A DNA stretch of 64,000 nucleotides, taken from the NCBI GenBank assembly GCA_035620975.1, contig DASPFV010000340.1, positions 8,983 to 72,982 on the forward strand, written 5' to 3'. Under the pieces are notes generated by a model. The model was not told the origin of the DNA. It was given only the letters and a program-made list of their open reading frames with translations, and did no database searches. Below, piece after piece: positions 18,956 to 26,114 of this stretch (its first letter is position 1; each line of letters starts with the position of its first letter). Origin of the DNA: DASPFV01 sp035620975. Its GTDB lineage: Bacteria; Acidobacteriota; Vicinamibacteria; Vicinamibacterales; 2-12-FULL-66-21. The position numbers and the translations under genes were made by a program.

Positions 18956-20326
18956 TCACTGCGCCTGCGCGATCTCGTCATACAGGTGCGCCGACGCGAT
19001 GATGCCCCCGTGGAAGTTGCCGAGATCGAGCTTCTCGTTCGGCGCGTGCGCGTTCTCGTCTGGCAGGCCGACCCCGAAGAGCACGGACGGAAGGCCCAGG
19101 ATCTCCTGGAACGTGGCGACCACCGGGATCGAGCCGCCCTCGCGGTTGAAGACGGGCGCCTTGCCGAAGCCCTTTTCGATCGCCCGGCCCGCGGCCTGCA
19201 CGTAGGGGTTGTCGAAGTCGGTCATCCAGGGCTTCCCGCCGTGCATGCGGGTCACTTTCAGCTCGACGGTCTTCGGCGTCACCTTGCGGACGTAGGCCTC
19301 GAACAGCTCGGCGATCCTGTCGGGATTCTGGTCCGGAACGAGGCGCATGCTGACCTTCGCCATCGAGACGGCCGGAATGACCGTCTTCGCGCCCTCTCCG
19401 GTGAAGCCCGAGAGCAGGCCGTTGACCTCGAAGGTCGGCCGCGCCCAGACTCGCTCGAGCGTGGTGTAGCCGCTCTCGCCGAACAGCTTCGGCGCGCCCA
19501 GCTCCTTGCGGTAGCGGGTCTCGTTGAACGGCAGCCTCTTGAACTCCGCGCGCTCTTCGTCGCGCAGCGGCCGGACGTGCTCGTAGAACCCCGGGATGCG
19601 GACGCGGCCGCCGCGATCCTTCATCTGCGCGAGCACCTGGGCCAGGACCATCGCCGGATTGGCCACCGCGCCGCCAAACGAGCCCGAGTGCAGATCACTC
19701 TTCGTGCCGCGGAGATCGATCTGGAAGTACACGAGGCCGCGCAGACCGTAGCAGATGGACGGGATGCCGCGGTCGAACATGGGAGAGTCGGAGATCACCA
19801 CCACGTCCGCGGCGAGCTCGTCGCGATGGGCCTTGACGAACTCGTCGAGGTTGGCGGAGCCGACTTCCTCCTCGCCTTCGAGGATGATCCGGATGTTGAC
19901 CGGGAGGCGGCCGTTCTGCTTCATGTGGGCCTCGATGGCCTTGAAGTGCATGAAGACCTGCCCCTTGTCATCGGCCGCGCCGCGCGCGTAGATCTCGCCG
20001 TCGCGCACCGTGGCCTCGAACGGCGGCGACTCCCACAGGTTCAGCGGGTCGACGGGCTGCACGTCGTAGTGCCCGTAGAAGAGGATCGTCGGCGCCCCCT
20101 CGGCGGCCAGCCAGTCGCCGTAGACGACCGGGTTGCCAGGCGTCTCGATCAGCCGGACGTTCTGCAGGCCGATGCGGCGCATCTCGTCCGCCGTCCACTC
20201 CGCGCACTGCCGCACGTCGGCCGCATGCTCCGGCAGCGCGCTGATGCTGGGAATCGCGAGGTAGGCCTTCAGCTCCTCGACGTAGCGGTCACGATGGGTG
20301 TTGATGAAATCGATGATGTTGGTCAT
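18956..20326 (-). CDS. M20-family dipeptidase
   Basis: A 456-residue zinc dipeptidase of the M20 / PepV-carnosinase-like group, hydrolysing short peptides in the cytosol. Metal and catalytic residues are present: His and Asp in FYGHYDVQP, Asp in ARGAADDKGQ, the Glu pair in EGEEEVG, Asp in VISDSPMF, and the late His in LGNFHGG. The inserted dimerisation domain starts near GLVYFQIDLRGTKSDLHSG. I chose ATG 20326 because GAGGA lies 7 nt upstream and the fold starts right after it; an in-frame start 22 codons earlier gives an unconvincing extension. Confidence 0.94.
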   Translation of the reverse strand: MTNIIDFINTHRDRYVEELKAYLAIPSISALPEHAADVRQCAEWTADEMRRIGLQNVRLIETPGNPVVYGDWLAAEGAPTILFYGHYDVQPVDPLNLWESPPFEATVRDGEIYARGAADDKGQVFMHFKAIEAHMKQNGRLPVNIRIILEGEEEVGSANLDEFVKAHRDELAADVVVISDSPMFDRGIPSICYGLRGLVYFQIDLRGTKSDLHSGSFGGAVANPAMVLAQVLAQMKDRGGRVRIPGFYEHVRPLRDEERAEFKRLPFNETRYRKELGAPKLFGESGYTTLERVWARPTFEVNGLLSGFTGEGAKTVIPAVSMAKVSMRLVPDQNPDRIAELFEAYVRKVTPKTVELKVTRMHGGKPWMTDFDNPYVQAAGRAIEKGFGKAPVFNREGGSIPVVATFQEILGLPSVLFGVGLPDENAHAPNEKLDLGNFHGGIIASAHLYDEIAQAQ

Positions 20327-20402
20327 CTTGGTCCTCGCACCCAGGGCACTCTTCGCCACCTCCGCACCCCGGGCACCTACTGCGGAATTCACTTGAGTCG
20401 CA

Positions 20403-20526
20403 CATGCACGAACCGACGGTCAGGGCGATCTCACGATGGGACGAAGATACGATGCGTTGTCTTCTTCAGGAAATCATCGTGCCATCGTCGCATCGTTCCA
20501 TCGTGATTGCCGCGGGCTCGTGCATG
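20403..20526. repeat. 124-bp MITE/REPIN-like element, copy A
   Basis: This intergenic element has 9-bp perfect terminal inverted repeats (CATGCACGA at 20403-20411, TCGTGCATG at 20518-20526) and a nested pair TCACGATGG / CCATCGTGA. It aligns end to end with bases 29466-29589, sharing CTCACGATGG, TTCTTCAGG, ATCATCGTG and the tail ATTGCCG. There is no reading frame of interest. The rest of the gap up to 20571 holds nothing I can assign. Confidence 0.7.
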
Positions 20527-20571
20527 CAATAGCGAACGCAAGTGATTATCGGGGTAGGTGCGTCTAACCGG

Positions 20572-21423
20572 TTAGGGCACCTGTGGCACCTGAATGGGCA
20601 ATCCCTCCCTGTCGCCCCACTCTTTCCATGATCCGACGTAATTGCGGACGCGCGGATACCCCAGGAGGCGCAGCGCGAGGTAGGCGTGAGCGGCGCGGTA
20701 GCCGCCCTGGCAGTACGCGATCACCTCGCGATCCGGGGTCACGCCCGCGGTCTCGTACAGCTGTTTCAGCTCCGCGGCCGGCTTGAACTCCCCCTCCGGC
20801 GTGAGGTTGCGCGTCCACTCGACGTGGACGGCGCCGGGGATCGCGCCGCCTCGCTTCGCGCGCACGGTCCTGCCGCAGTACTCGTCGTCGGAGCGGGCGT
20901 CGAGCAGGACCGCATCCTCGCGGTCGATGGCGGCGTGCACGTCGCGCCAGGTGGCGAGCCTGTTGCCCTCCCGGCTGCCGGTCCAGTCGCTCTTCGGCGG
21001 CGGACTTGCGTCCCGCGTGACCGGAAGCCCCGCACGCTGCCACGCGCCGAAGCCGCCGTCCAGCAGGCGCACCGACGGGTGCCCGAAGTACTCGAGGAAC
21101 CAGAACGCGCGCGCGGCGCGCACGCCGGACTGGTCGTCGTAGACGATCACGGGCGTCGTGCGATCGACCCCGTGGATCGCCAGCACGTGCTCGATCATCC
21201 ACATGAACGCCTCGAGCGGCGCCGGATCCGTGTCGATCAGGCTGACGCCCCACAGATCGACATGAATGGCCCCCGGCACGTGCCCCGTCGCGAAGGCCTC
21301 CGGGGGACGCAGATCCAGGACGAGCGGCTGCGCCTCGCCGCCCGCCAGCGTGTCGGCCAGCTCGCGCGGCGAGATCAGGAGCTCCGGCCGCGCGTAGCCC
21401 TTTTGGGTCGGCATCTGCACCAT
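20572..21423 (-). CDS. Sulfurtransferase with two rhodanese domains
   Basis: A 283-residue tandem rhodanese of the thiosulfate / 3-mercaptopyruvate sulfurtransferase type. The N-terminal domain (LVLDLRPPEAFATGHVPGAI, VIVYDDQSGVRAARAFWFLE) lacks the active Cys, as expected. The C-terminal domain has VLLDARSDDEY and the catalytic loop AYCQGGYRAAH with Cys about residue 236. It moves sulfane sulfur from a donor to a thiol or cyanide. The start is uncertain: ATG 21423 (MVQMPTQ) or ATG 21414 fit, and an in-frame extension upstream runs into GGTTC-type repeats and is rejected. It lies downstream of the NCS2 permease gene. Confidence 0.9.
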   Translation of the reverse strand: MVQMPTQKGYARPELLISPRELADTLAGGEAQPLVLDLRPPEAFATGHVPGAIHVDLWGVSLIDTDPAPLEAFMWMIEHVLAIHGVDRTTPVIVYDDQSGVRAARAFWFLEYFGHPSVRLLDGGFGAWQRAGLPVTRDASPPPKSDWTGSREGNRLATWRDVHAAIDREDAVLLDARSDDEYCGRTVRAKRGGAIPGAVHVEWTRNLTPEGEFKPAAELKQLYETAGVTPDREVIAYCQGGYRAAHAYLALRLLGYPRVRNYVGSWKEWGDREGLPIQVPQVP

Positions 21424-21431
21424 ATTACCTG

Positions 21432-21527
21432 CAACCATTACGTCGAACCTGGAACCCGGAACCAGGAACCCGGAACCGAACCGTGAACCTGGCACCAGGA
21501 ACCCTGAACCTGGAATTCGGACCACCC
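21432..21527. repeat. GAACC-type degenerate tandem repeat
   Basis: The gap between the sulfurtransferase and NCS2 genes is made of short units (GGAACC, GGAACCCGGAACC, CTGAACCTGGAA). Read on the other strand these are GGTTCC/GGGTTC units like those at 9001-9060. It is noncoding. Copy number and phase are irregular, so a CRISPR is excluded. Confidence 0.7.
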
Positions 21528-22853
21528 TCACCCCGCCATCCAGGCGTACCGCAGGAGGAACAGGCCCGCGAAGAGGAACACCAGCCAGTGCGCCTCGCGA
21601 CCGCGGCCGGTCCCGAGCTTGAGGACGACGTAGGCAATGAAGCCGAACGCGATGCCGTCGGTGATGCTCACCGCGAGCGGCATGAGGACGATCGTCAGGA
21701 ACGCGGGAATGGCCTCCGTGGGATCGTCCCACGCAATGCGCCGCACGCTGCCGATCATCATCGTCCCGACCAGGATGAGCGCCGGCGCCACGATGGGGTG
21801 CAGGGTGACGCCCGACGCCCCCGGGTGGCCGCCGCCAATCATACGGACGAGCGGGTAGAAGAAGAGCGCCAGGAGGAACAGGGCGGCAGTGATCACGTTG
21901 GCGAGGCCGGTCCGTCCACCTGCGGCGACGCCGGTCGAGCTCTCGATGTAGGCCGTGACCGTGGACGTCCCGAGTCCGGCGCCGATGACGGTGCCGGCCG
22001 CGTCGGCGAGGAGCGCCTGCCGCGCGCGCGGGAGCGTGCCGTCCCGCATCAGGCCGGCCTGGCTGGCGACGCCGACCAGCGTGCCGACGGAATCGAACAG
22101 CGCCAGGAAGAAGAACACGAAGATCACGGGCAGCATGCCGGGTGTCAGGGCTCCGATGACGTCGAGGCGCAGCAGCGTGGGCGCGATCGACGGCGGCGCG
22201 CTCAGCAGGCCCTCGTAGCGCACCAGTCCCGTCAGGAGGCCAATCGCGGTCGCGGCGAGGATCCCGAGCAGCAGCGCGCCGCGCACGCCGCGCGCCATCA
22301 GCACCGCAGTCGTGGCGAGGCCGGCCAGCGCGAGGAGCGTCACCGGCGACTGCAGGTCGCCGAGCGCCACGAGGGTGCCGGGGGCGCCGGTCACGATCCC
22401 GGCCCACTCCAGCCCGATCAACGCGACCAGGAGGCCGATGCCCACGGCGATCGCGTGTTTGAGCGAGTCCGGGATGGCCGTGATCAGCCGCTCGCGCAGT
22501 CCGATCCCGGCGGTGAGGATGAAGATCACGCCCGCGATGGCCACGGCGCCGAGGGCGATTTCCCAGCGCACGCCCATACCACCGACCACCGTGAAGGCGA
22601 AAAAGAAGTTGTGCCCCATCGCCGGGGCCACGGCGATCGGATAGTTCGCGAGCAGGCCCATGAGCAGGGTCGCCGCCGCGCTCGCGAGGCAGGTCGCCAC
22701 GAGGACGGCCCCCGCGTCCATGCCGGCCGCGCCGAGCACGGCCGGTTGGACGAAGATGATGTAGGCCATCGTCAGAAACGTCGTCACGCCGGCGAGGATC
22801 TCGGTTCTGATCGTGGTCCCGTGGGCGCGAAGCCGGAAGCGTCGGTCGAGCAC
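21528..22853 (-). CDS. NCS2-family (AzgA-like) purine/xanthine permease
   Basis: A 441-residue integral membrane protein with about 12-14 hydrophobic segments. The start TEILAGVTTFLTMAYIIFVQP and PIAVAPAMGHNFFFAF, followed by ALFDSVGTLVGV and GTSTVTAYIESSTGVAAGGRTG, are hallmarks of the AzgA branch of the NCS2 nucleobase transporters (proton-coupled adenine, guanine or hypoxanthine uptake). The exact base is not predictable. I chose GTG 22853 because a TATCCT box lies 7 nt upstream and the protein then begins just before the family core. No purine-catabolism gene lies nearby. Confidence 0.93.
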   Translation of the reverse strand: MLDRRFRLRAHGTTIRTEILAGVTTFLTMAYIIFVQPAVLGAAGMDAGAVLVATCLASAAATLLMGLLANYPIAVAPAMGHNFFFAFTVVGGMGVRWEIALGAVAIAGVIFILTAGIGLRERLITAIPDSLKHAIAVGIGLLVALIGLEWAGIVTGAPGTLVALGDLQSPVTLLALAGLATTAVLMARGVRGALLLGILAATAIGLLTGLVRYEGLLSAPPSIAPTLLRLDVIGALTPGMLPVIFVFFFLALFDSVGTLVGVASQAGLMRDGTLPRARQALLADAAGTVIGAGLGTSTVTAYIESSTGVAAGGRTGLANVITAALFLLALFFYPLVRMIGGGHPGASGVTLHPIVAPALILVGTMMIGSVRRIAWDDPTEAIPAFLTIVLMPLAVSITDGIAFGFIAYVVLKLGTGRGREAHWLVFLFAGLFLLRYAWMAG

Positions 22854-22866
22854 GACCCGCAGGATA
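22854..22866 (-). promoter_or_regulatory. TATCCT box before NCS2 permease start
   Basis: On the minus strand TATCCT (22866-22861) is followed by 7 nt and then GTG 22853, the same arrangement as at 12171 and 41514. Confidence 0.45.
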
Positions 22867-22905
22867 CCCGCAAGGGCGCCCGCGGGAAACGCTTGACGCC
22901 GCTGG

Positions 22906-22920
22906 CTTTGCTGTGCAAAG
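22906..22920. promoter_or_regulatory. Candidate operator CTTTGC-TGT-GCAAAG
   Basis: A perfect 6-bp inverted repeat around TGT lies 8 bp before the ATG of the membrane-protein gene at 22929. The second gene of that pair encodes a winged-helix regulator, so this is a good candidate for its autoregulatory operator. It also lies upstream of the divergent NCS2 permease gene. Confidence 0.5.
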
Positions 22921-22928
22921 TTACTGGG

Positions 22929-23546
22929 ATGGACCTCCCGCGCGCGCTGGCCGATGTCGCGCGCATCCAGGATCAGATCACCAAGGCGGAGGTCTATCGC
23001 GGCTACCGCTCCGTGCCCGTCGCGGCGTCGGGGGTCGTCGGCCTGGCCGCGGCCGCCGTTCAGCCGTCCGAGTACGGCGCGGGCGATCCCCTGGGGTTCG
23101 TGGTCTACTGGTCGGTCGTCGCCGGGCTCGCCGCGGCGATCGGCCTCAGCGAGATCCTGTATGCCTACGTGACGACCGACAGCGCGGTGGCGCGCCGGCG
23201 CACGCGCCGCGTGACGGGTCAGTTCCTGCCGGCGGTCGGCGCGGCCATCATCATCACGGTGAGCTTCGTCCATCTGAGCGCCGCGCTGGTGTCGCTCCTG
23301 CCGGGCATCTGGGCCATCTGCTTCGGCGTCGGGACGTTCGCATCGCGGCCCTTCCTGCCGCGCGCGAGCGGCTGGGTCGGGCTCTACTATTACGCGATGG
23401 GAGTGCTGCTGCTGTGGACGGCCGGCGGGCCGGAACATCTGAGCGGCTGGTCCGTCGGCGCAGTGTTCGGGATCGGGCAGTTCTTCGCGTCGGCAGTGCT
23501 GTATGTGAGCCTCGAGCGCGAGCCTGCAGGGGAGCAGGGGTCATGA
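22929..23546 (+). CDS. Membrane protein of unknown function
   Basis: A 205-residue protein with about five or six hydrophobic segments (VPVAASGVVGLAAAAV, VVYWSVVAGLAAAIGLSEIL, FLPAVGAAIIITVSFVHLSA, LLPGIWAICFGVGTFA and two near the C terminus). The N-terminal LADVARIQDQITKAEVYRGY is amphipathic. No known family is assigned. The stop TGA overlaps the ATG of the next gene (ATGA), so it is coupled to a winged-helix regulator. That pairing is seen with other small membrane proteins and suggests the regulator controls this gene. Confidence 0.8.
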   Translation: MDLPRALADVARIQDQITKAEVYRGYRSVPVAASGVVGLAAAAVQPSEYGAGDPLGFVVYWSVVAGLAAAIGLSEILYAYVTTDSAVARRRTRRVTGQFLPAVGAAIIITVSFVHLSAALVSLLPGIWAICFGVGTFASRPFLPRASGWVGLYYYAMGVLLLWTAGGPEHLSGWSVGAVFGIGQFFASAVLYVSLEREPAGEQGS

Positions 23547-23944
23547 CCAGGAAACGACGGGGCCCGGACGCCCTCCAGTCGGGACGCTTCGCCTACGAGG
23601 GGCTCGATCGCGTGCTGCACGAGAAGGCGCGGCTGGGCATCATGACCTCGCTGGTCATGCGCCCGGAGGGGCTGTTGTTCTCGGATCTGAAGCGGCTCTG
23701 TGCGCTCACGGACGGCAACCTGAGCCGGCACCTCGACGTGCTCAGGGAGGCAGGCCTGGTCGAGGTGTGGAAGGGATTCGAGGGCCGGCGGCCCCACACC
23801 CTGTGCCGGCTGTCAACGGAAGGACGCCAGCGATTCCTCGCATACCTCGAGGAGCTCGAGCAGGTGATTCGCGACGCGATGCCGAAAGCCGCACGCCGCG
23901 CCGACCGCGTGCCCGACGTCCCGCCCGGCTTTCAGCCGGCTTGA
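23543..23944 (+). CDS. Winged-helix (HTH_34-type) transcriptional regulator
   Basis: A 133-residue winged-helix regulator. EKARLGIMTSLVMRPEGLLFSDLK is followed by ALTDGNLSRHLDVLREAGLVE (recognition helix) and the wing GRRPHTLCRLSTEGRQRFLAYLEELE. This is the MarR/ArsR-like HTH_34 group. No Cys-based sensor motif is evident. The ATG lies in ATGA overlap with the preceding membrane-protein gene and a GGGG-rich ribosome site precedes it. The C-terminal 13 bp overlap the convergent MBL hydrolase gene; the overlap contains a CCGGCTTTCAGCCGG hairpin. Confidence 0.87.
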   Translation: MTRKRRGPDALQSGRFAYEGLDRVLHEKARLGIMTSLVMRPEGLLFSDLKRLCALTDGNLSRHLDVLREAGLVEVWKGFEGRRPHTLCRLSTEGRQRFLAYLEELEQVIRDAMPKAARRADRVPDVPPGFQPA

Positions 23945-24699
23945 ACCCACGCCTCTCCGCGGGGCTCGACCCGGCCTTCCCGCTGCAGCTTGAGCAGATG
24001 CGCCAGCACGGTCTCGGCCGCCGCGGCCTGCAGCGCCTCCGGGAGGCCGCGGTAGATCGACGCGGCAATTTCCTCCGCCGTTCGCTCGCCGCGCGAGAGC
24101 GCGGCCAGCACCTGCCGGTCGCGCTGCTCGCGATGCCGCAGGTAGCTGTCAATGAGCTCCGCCGGGTTCTCGATCACTGGACCGTGTCCCGGCAGCAACC
24201 TGGCCGGTTCCAGTGCGCGGACGCGGCGGAGCGACTCCAGGTATGCCGTCAGATCGCCTCCCCGCCTCGCCGGAATGACGATCGTGCCGCCCGAGCGCGC
24301 CAGATCCCCGCAGAAGAGATCTCCCGACTCCTGGTCGTGGAAGCAGCAGTGATCGGCCGCATGTCCCGGTGTCGCCAGCACGCGCACCGAACCGTCTCCC
24401 GCATGAACGCGTTCGTCGTCTCGAAGCGGGTCATCCCCGGTCCCCAGCTGGCGGACGCGGACTCCCGGCCATCGCTCGAAAAGTCGCGGCACTCCCGATG
24501 CGTGGTCCACGTGCCCGTGCGTGATCAGCACGAGCGCCAGCGCCCGGCCGGAGAGCGCGCGGTCAAGGGCCTCCAGGTGCTCCGGCTTCCCGACGCCGGC
24601 GTCGATGAGCGTGGGAATCCGCCCGGTCAGCAGCCAGGTGTTGTTCCCGGTCGGGCCGGTCCAGGTCGACGCGTTGCCGGCAGGCAGCAGCAGAGGCAC
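23932..24699 (-). CDS. MBL-fold metallo-hydrolase, LACTB2-like
   Basis: A 255-residue metallo-beta-lactamase-fold enzyme. The zinc motif is THGHVDHASG (HxHxDH), a later His is in TPGHAADHCCF, the bridging Asp is in LFCGDLARSG, and the final His is in LLPGHGPVIENP. A winged-helix-like C-terminal domain (about residues 185-255, AEEIAASIYRGLPEAL, VLAHLLKLQREGRVE) matches the LACTB2-type enzymes, some of which are endoribonucleases and some thioesterases. The substrate is unknown. It is convergent with the regulator gene, with a 13-bp overlap. Confidence 0.9.
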   Translation of the reverse strand: MPLLLPAGNASTWTGPTGNNTWLLTGRIPTLIDAGVGKPEHLEALDRALSGRALALVLITHGHVDHASGVPRLFERWPGVRVRQLGTGDDPLRDDERVHAGDGSVRVLATPGHAADHCCFHDQESGDLFCGDLARSGGTIVIPARRGGDLTAYLESLRRVRALEPARLLPGHGPVIENPAELIDSYLRHREQRDRQVLAALSRGERTAEEIAASIYRGLPEALQAAAAETVLAHLLKLQREGRVEPRGEAWVQAG

Positions 24700-24710
24700 G
24701 GAGACGGGAG

Positions 24711-26114
24711 TCAGAAGTCGTGTCTCAGTCGAAGATACCCGAAGTCGTTCCGGCTGTACCGGCCCACGAACCCTTCGCCGGTTCCGGCGAACCAGCCGAC
24801 GGACGCCTCGAGGGTCAGGTTGTCGCGGAGGCTCGTCGTCGCGATCACGCGCAGGAACGTCGTGCGCTCGGTGGCATTGTAGAGGCCAAACGTCCGCAAT
24901 CGGAAGCGTTCCCGGGCGAACGTGCGATCGGCCGAGCCGATGAACGACACGTCCTGCCGGCCGTCGTCGTTCGTGCCGTCTGCGCGCACCAGCGGCTCAT
25001 CGTAGCTCTCGCGCTGGAACAGCACGGTGCCGCTGATCGTGTACGCGCCCGCGCGCCGGTCGATGCCGGCCCCGGCTTCGAACGAGCGTCCGGGGACCGC
25101 CGTGACGTCGAACGACTGAAAGGCGCCTTCGGGCGTGGCCGCCACCTCGGCCCTCATCGCCCAGGGCCCGCGCACGGTCTCGAAGTCGGCGCCAATCAGG
25201 GTGAACCTCGGATGCGTCGTCTCCACCTCGAGGACCGGAGCGGGAACAGCCTGTGGCGGCAGTCGGTAGAGCGCGAACGGCTCGAATCCGCGGTACACAA
25301 TTACGCTCAGGTCGGCACGCCCGGCGGTCACGGTGACGCGCGCGCCCCCCTGGGCATTGCGCAACGTCACCGCAGGTTCCCGCTCGACGATCGCGACCTC
25401 GGTGGGACCGCACGCCTCGCCCGCGCAGGGGACCGCCGGGGCGGCGAGTTCCGCGAGGTTGAACGGCGACGTCGGCTCGTCGAGCTGATCGAACCGGCCC
25501 CGCCGGAACACAGGGACGTAGATTCCTTCCACCGTCATCGAGGCCGATGGATACCAGCGGCCGCGGACGAGCGCCACCGGCAGGCGCGCCTCGTTGCGCC
25601 CCTCGAAGAAGAAACGCGACACATCCAGCGGGTTCACCACGTCAGTCGGCTGAACTTCGTCGAGCGTGCCCCAGACCACGCGGGCGAAGCCGGCGGTCAG
25701 GTCCAGCGGGCCGCGGCGCCACTCCACGCTCGCGTCCTGCACCCGGAGAATGCCCGTAGTCACCCGCTCCGGCCGGCGCGCCAGCAGGCCCTCGGCGAAC
25801 CCCGACGCTCTCACCCGCACGTTCGCGGCCGGCTCGAACGACTCCTCCAGGAACACGCGTGAGCGCAGCTCGACCGTGTCATCACGATTCGGAACATAGT
25901 CGAGGAAGACCGCGACGTGCCCGGTCGGTCCCTGCGCTGCGGCGCCGGCCGGGGCCAGCACCACGAAAATGGCCACGCACGCGAATCGCCTCCGGAACTC
26001 GCGCAGCCTCTCTTGGAGGCATCCGTCGCACGTCCGCCTGAAGGCGGAGGCCACGGGATCCTGCCAGGGAGAGTTGAACCCGGACCCCGCGGCGTTCACC
26101 GAACGCGGGCTCAT
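24711..26114 (-). CDS. Putative outer-membrane protein of an RND/LolA-like operon (DUF1302-like)
   Basis: About 467 residues. The core (VAVFLDYVPNRDDTVELRSRVFLEESFEP onward, split here as two motifs VAVFLDYVPNRDD and RSRVFLEESFEP) and the many aromatic amphipathic strands, ending DFGYLRLRHDF, suggest a beta-barrel. Such barrels accompany MMPL-type RND transporters and LolA-like lipoprotein-sorting proteins, as here. The ATG at 26114 overlaps the RND stop (ATGA), which supports it. But the signal-peptide-like segment (FACVAIFVVLAPAGAAAQ) only begins about 45 residues in, and a CCGCCTGAAGGCGG hairpin lies between, so a later GTG start is possible. Confidence 0.72.
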   Translation of the reverse strand: MSPRSVNAAGSGFNSPWQDPVASAFRRTCDGCLQERLREFRRRFACVAIFVVLAPAGAAAQGPTGHVAVFLDYVPNRDDTVELRSRVFLEESFEPAANVRVRASGFAEGLLARRPERVTTGILRVQDASVEWRRGPLDLTAGFARVVWGTLDEVQPTDVVNPLDVSRFFFEGRNEARLPVALVRGRWYPSASMTVEGIYVPVFRRGRFDQLDEPTSPFNLAELAAPAVPCAGEACGPTEVAIVEREPAVTLRNAQGGARVTVTAGRADLSVIVYRGFEPFALYRLPPQAVPAPVLEVETTHPRFTLIGADFETVRGPWAMRAEVAATPEGAFQSFDVTAVPGRSFEAGAGIDRRAGAYTISGTVLFQRESYDEPLVRADGTNDDGRQDVSFIGSADRTFARERFRLRTFGLYNATERTTFLRVIATTSLRDNLTLEASVGWFAGTGEGFVGRYSRNDFGYLRLRHDF

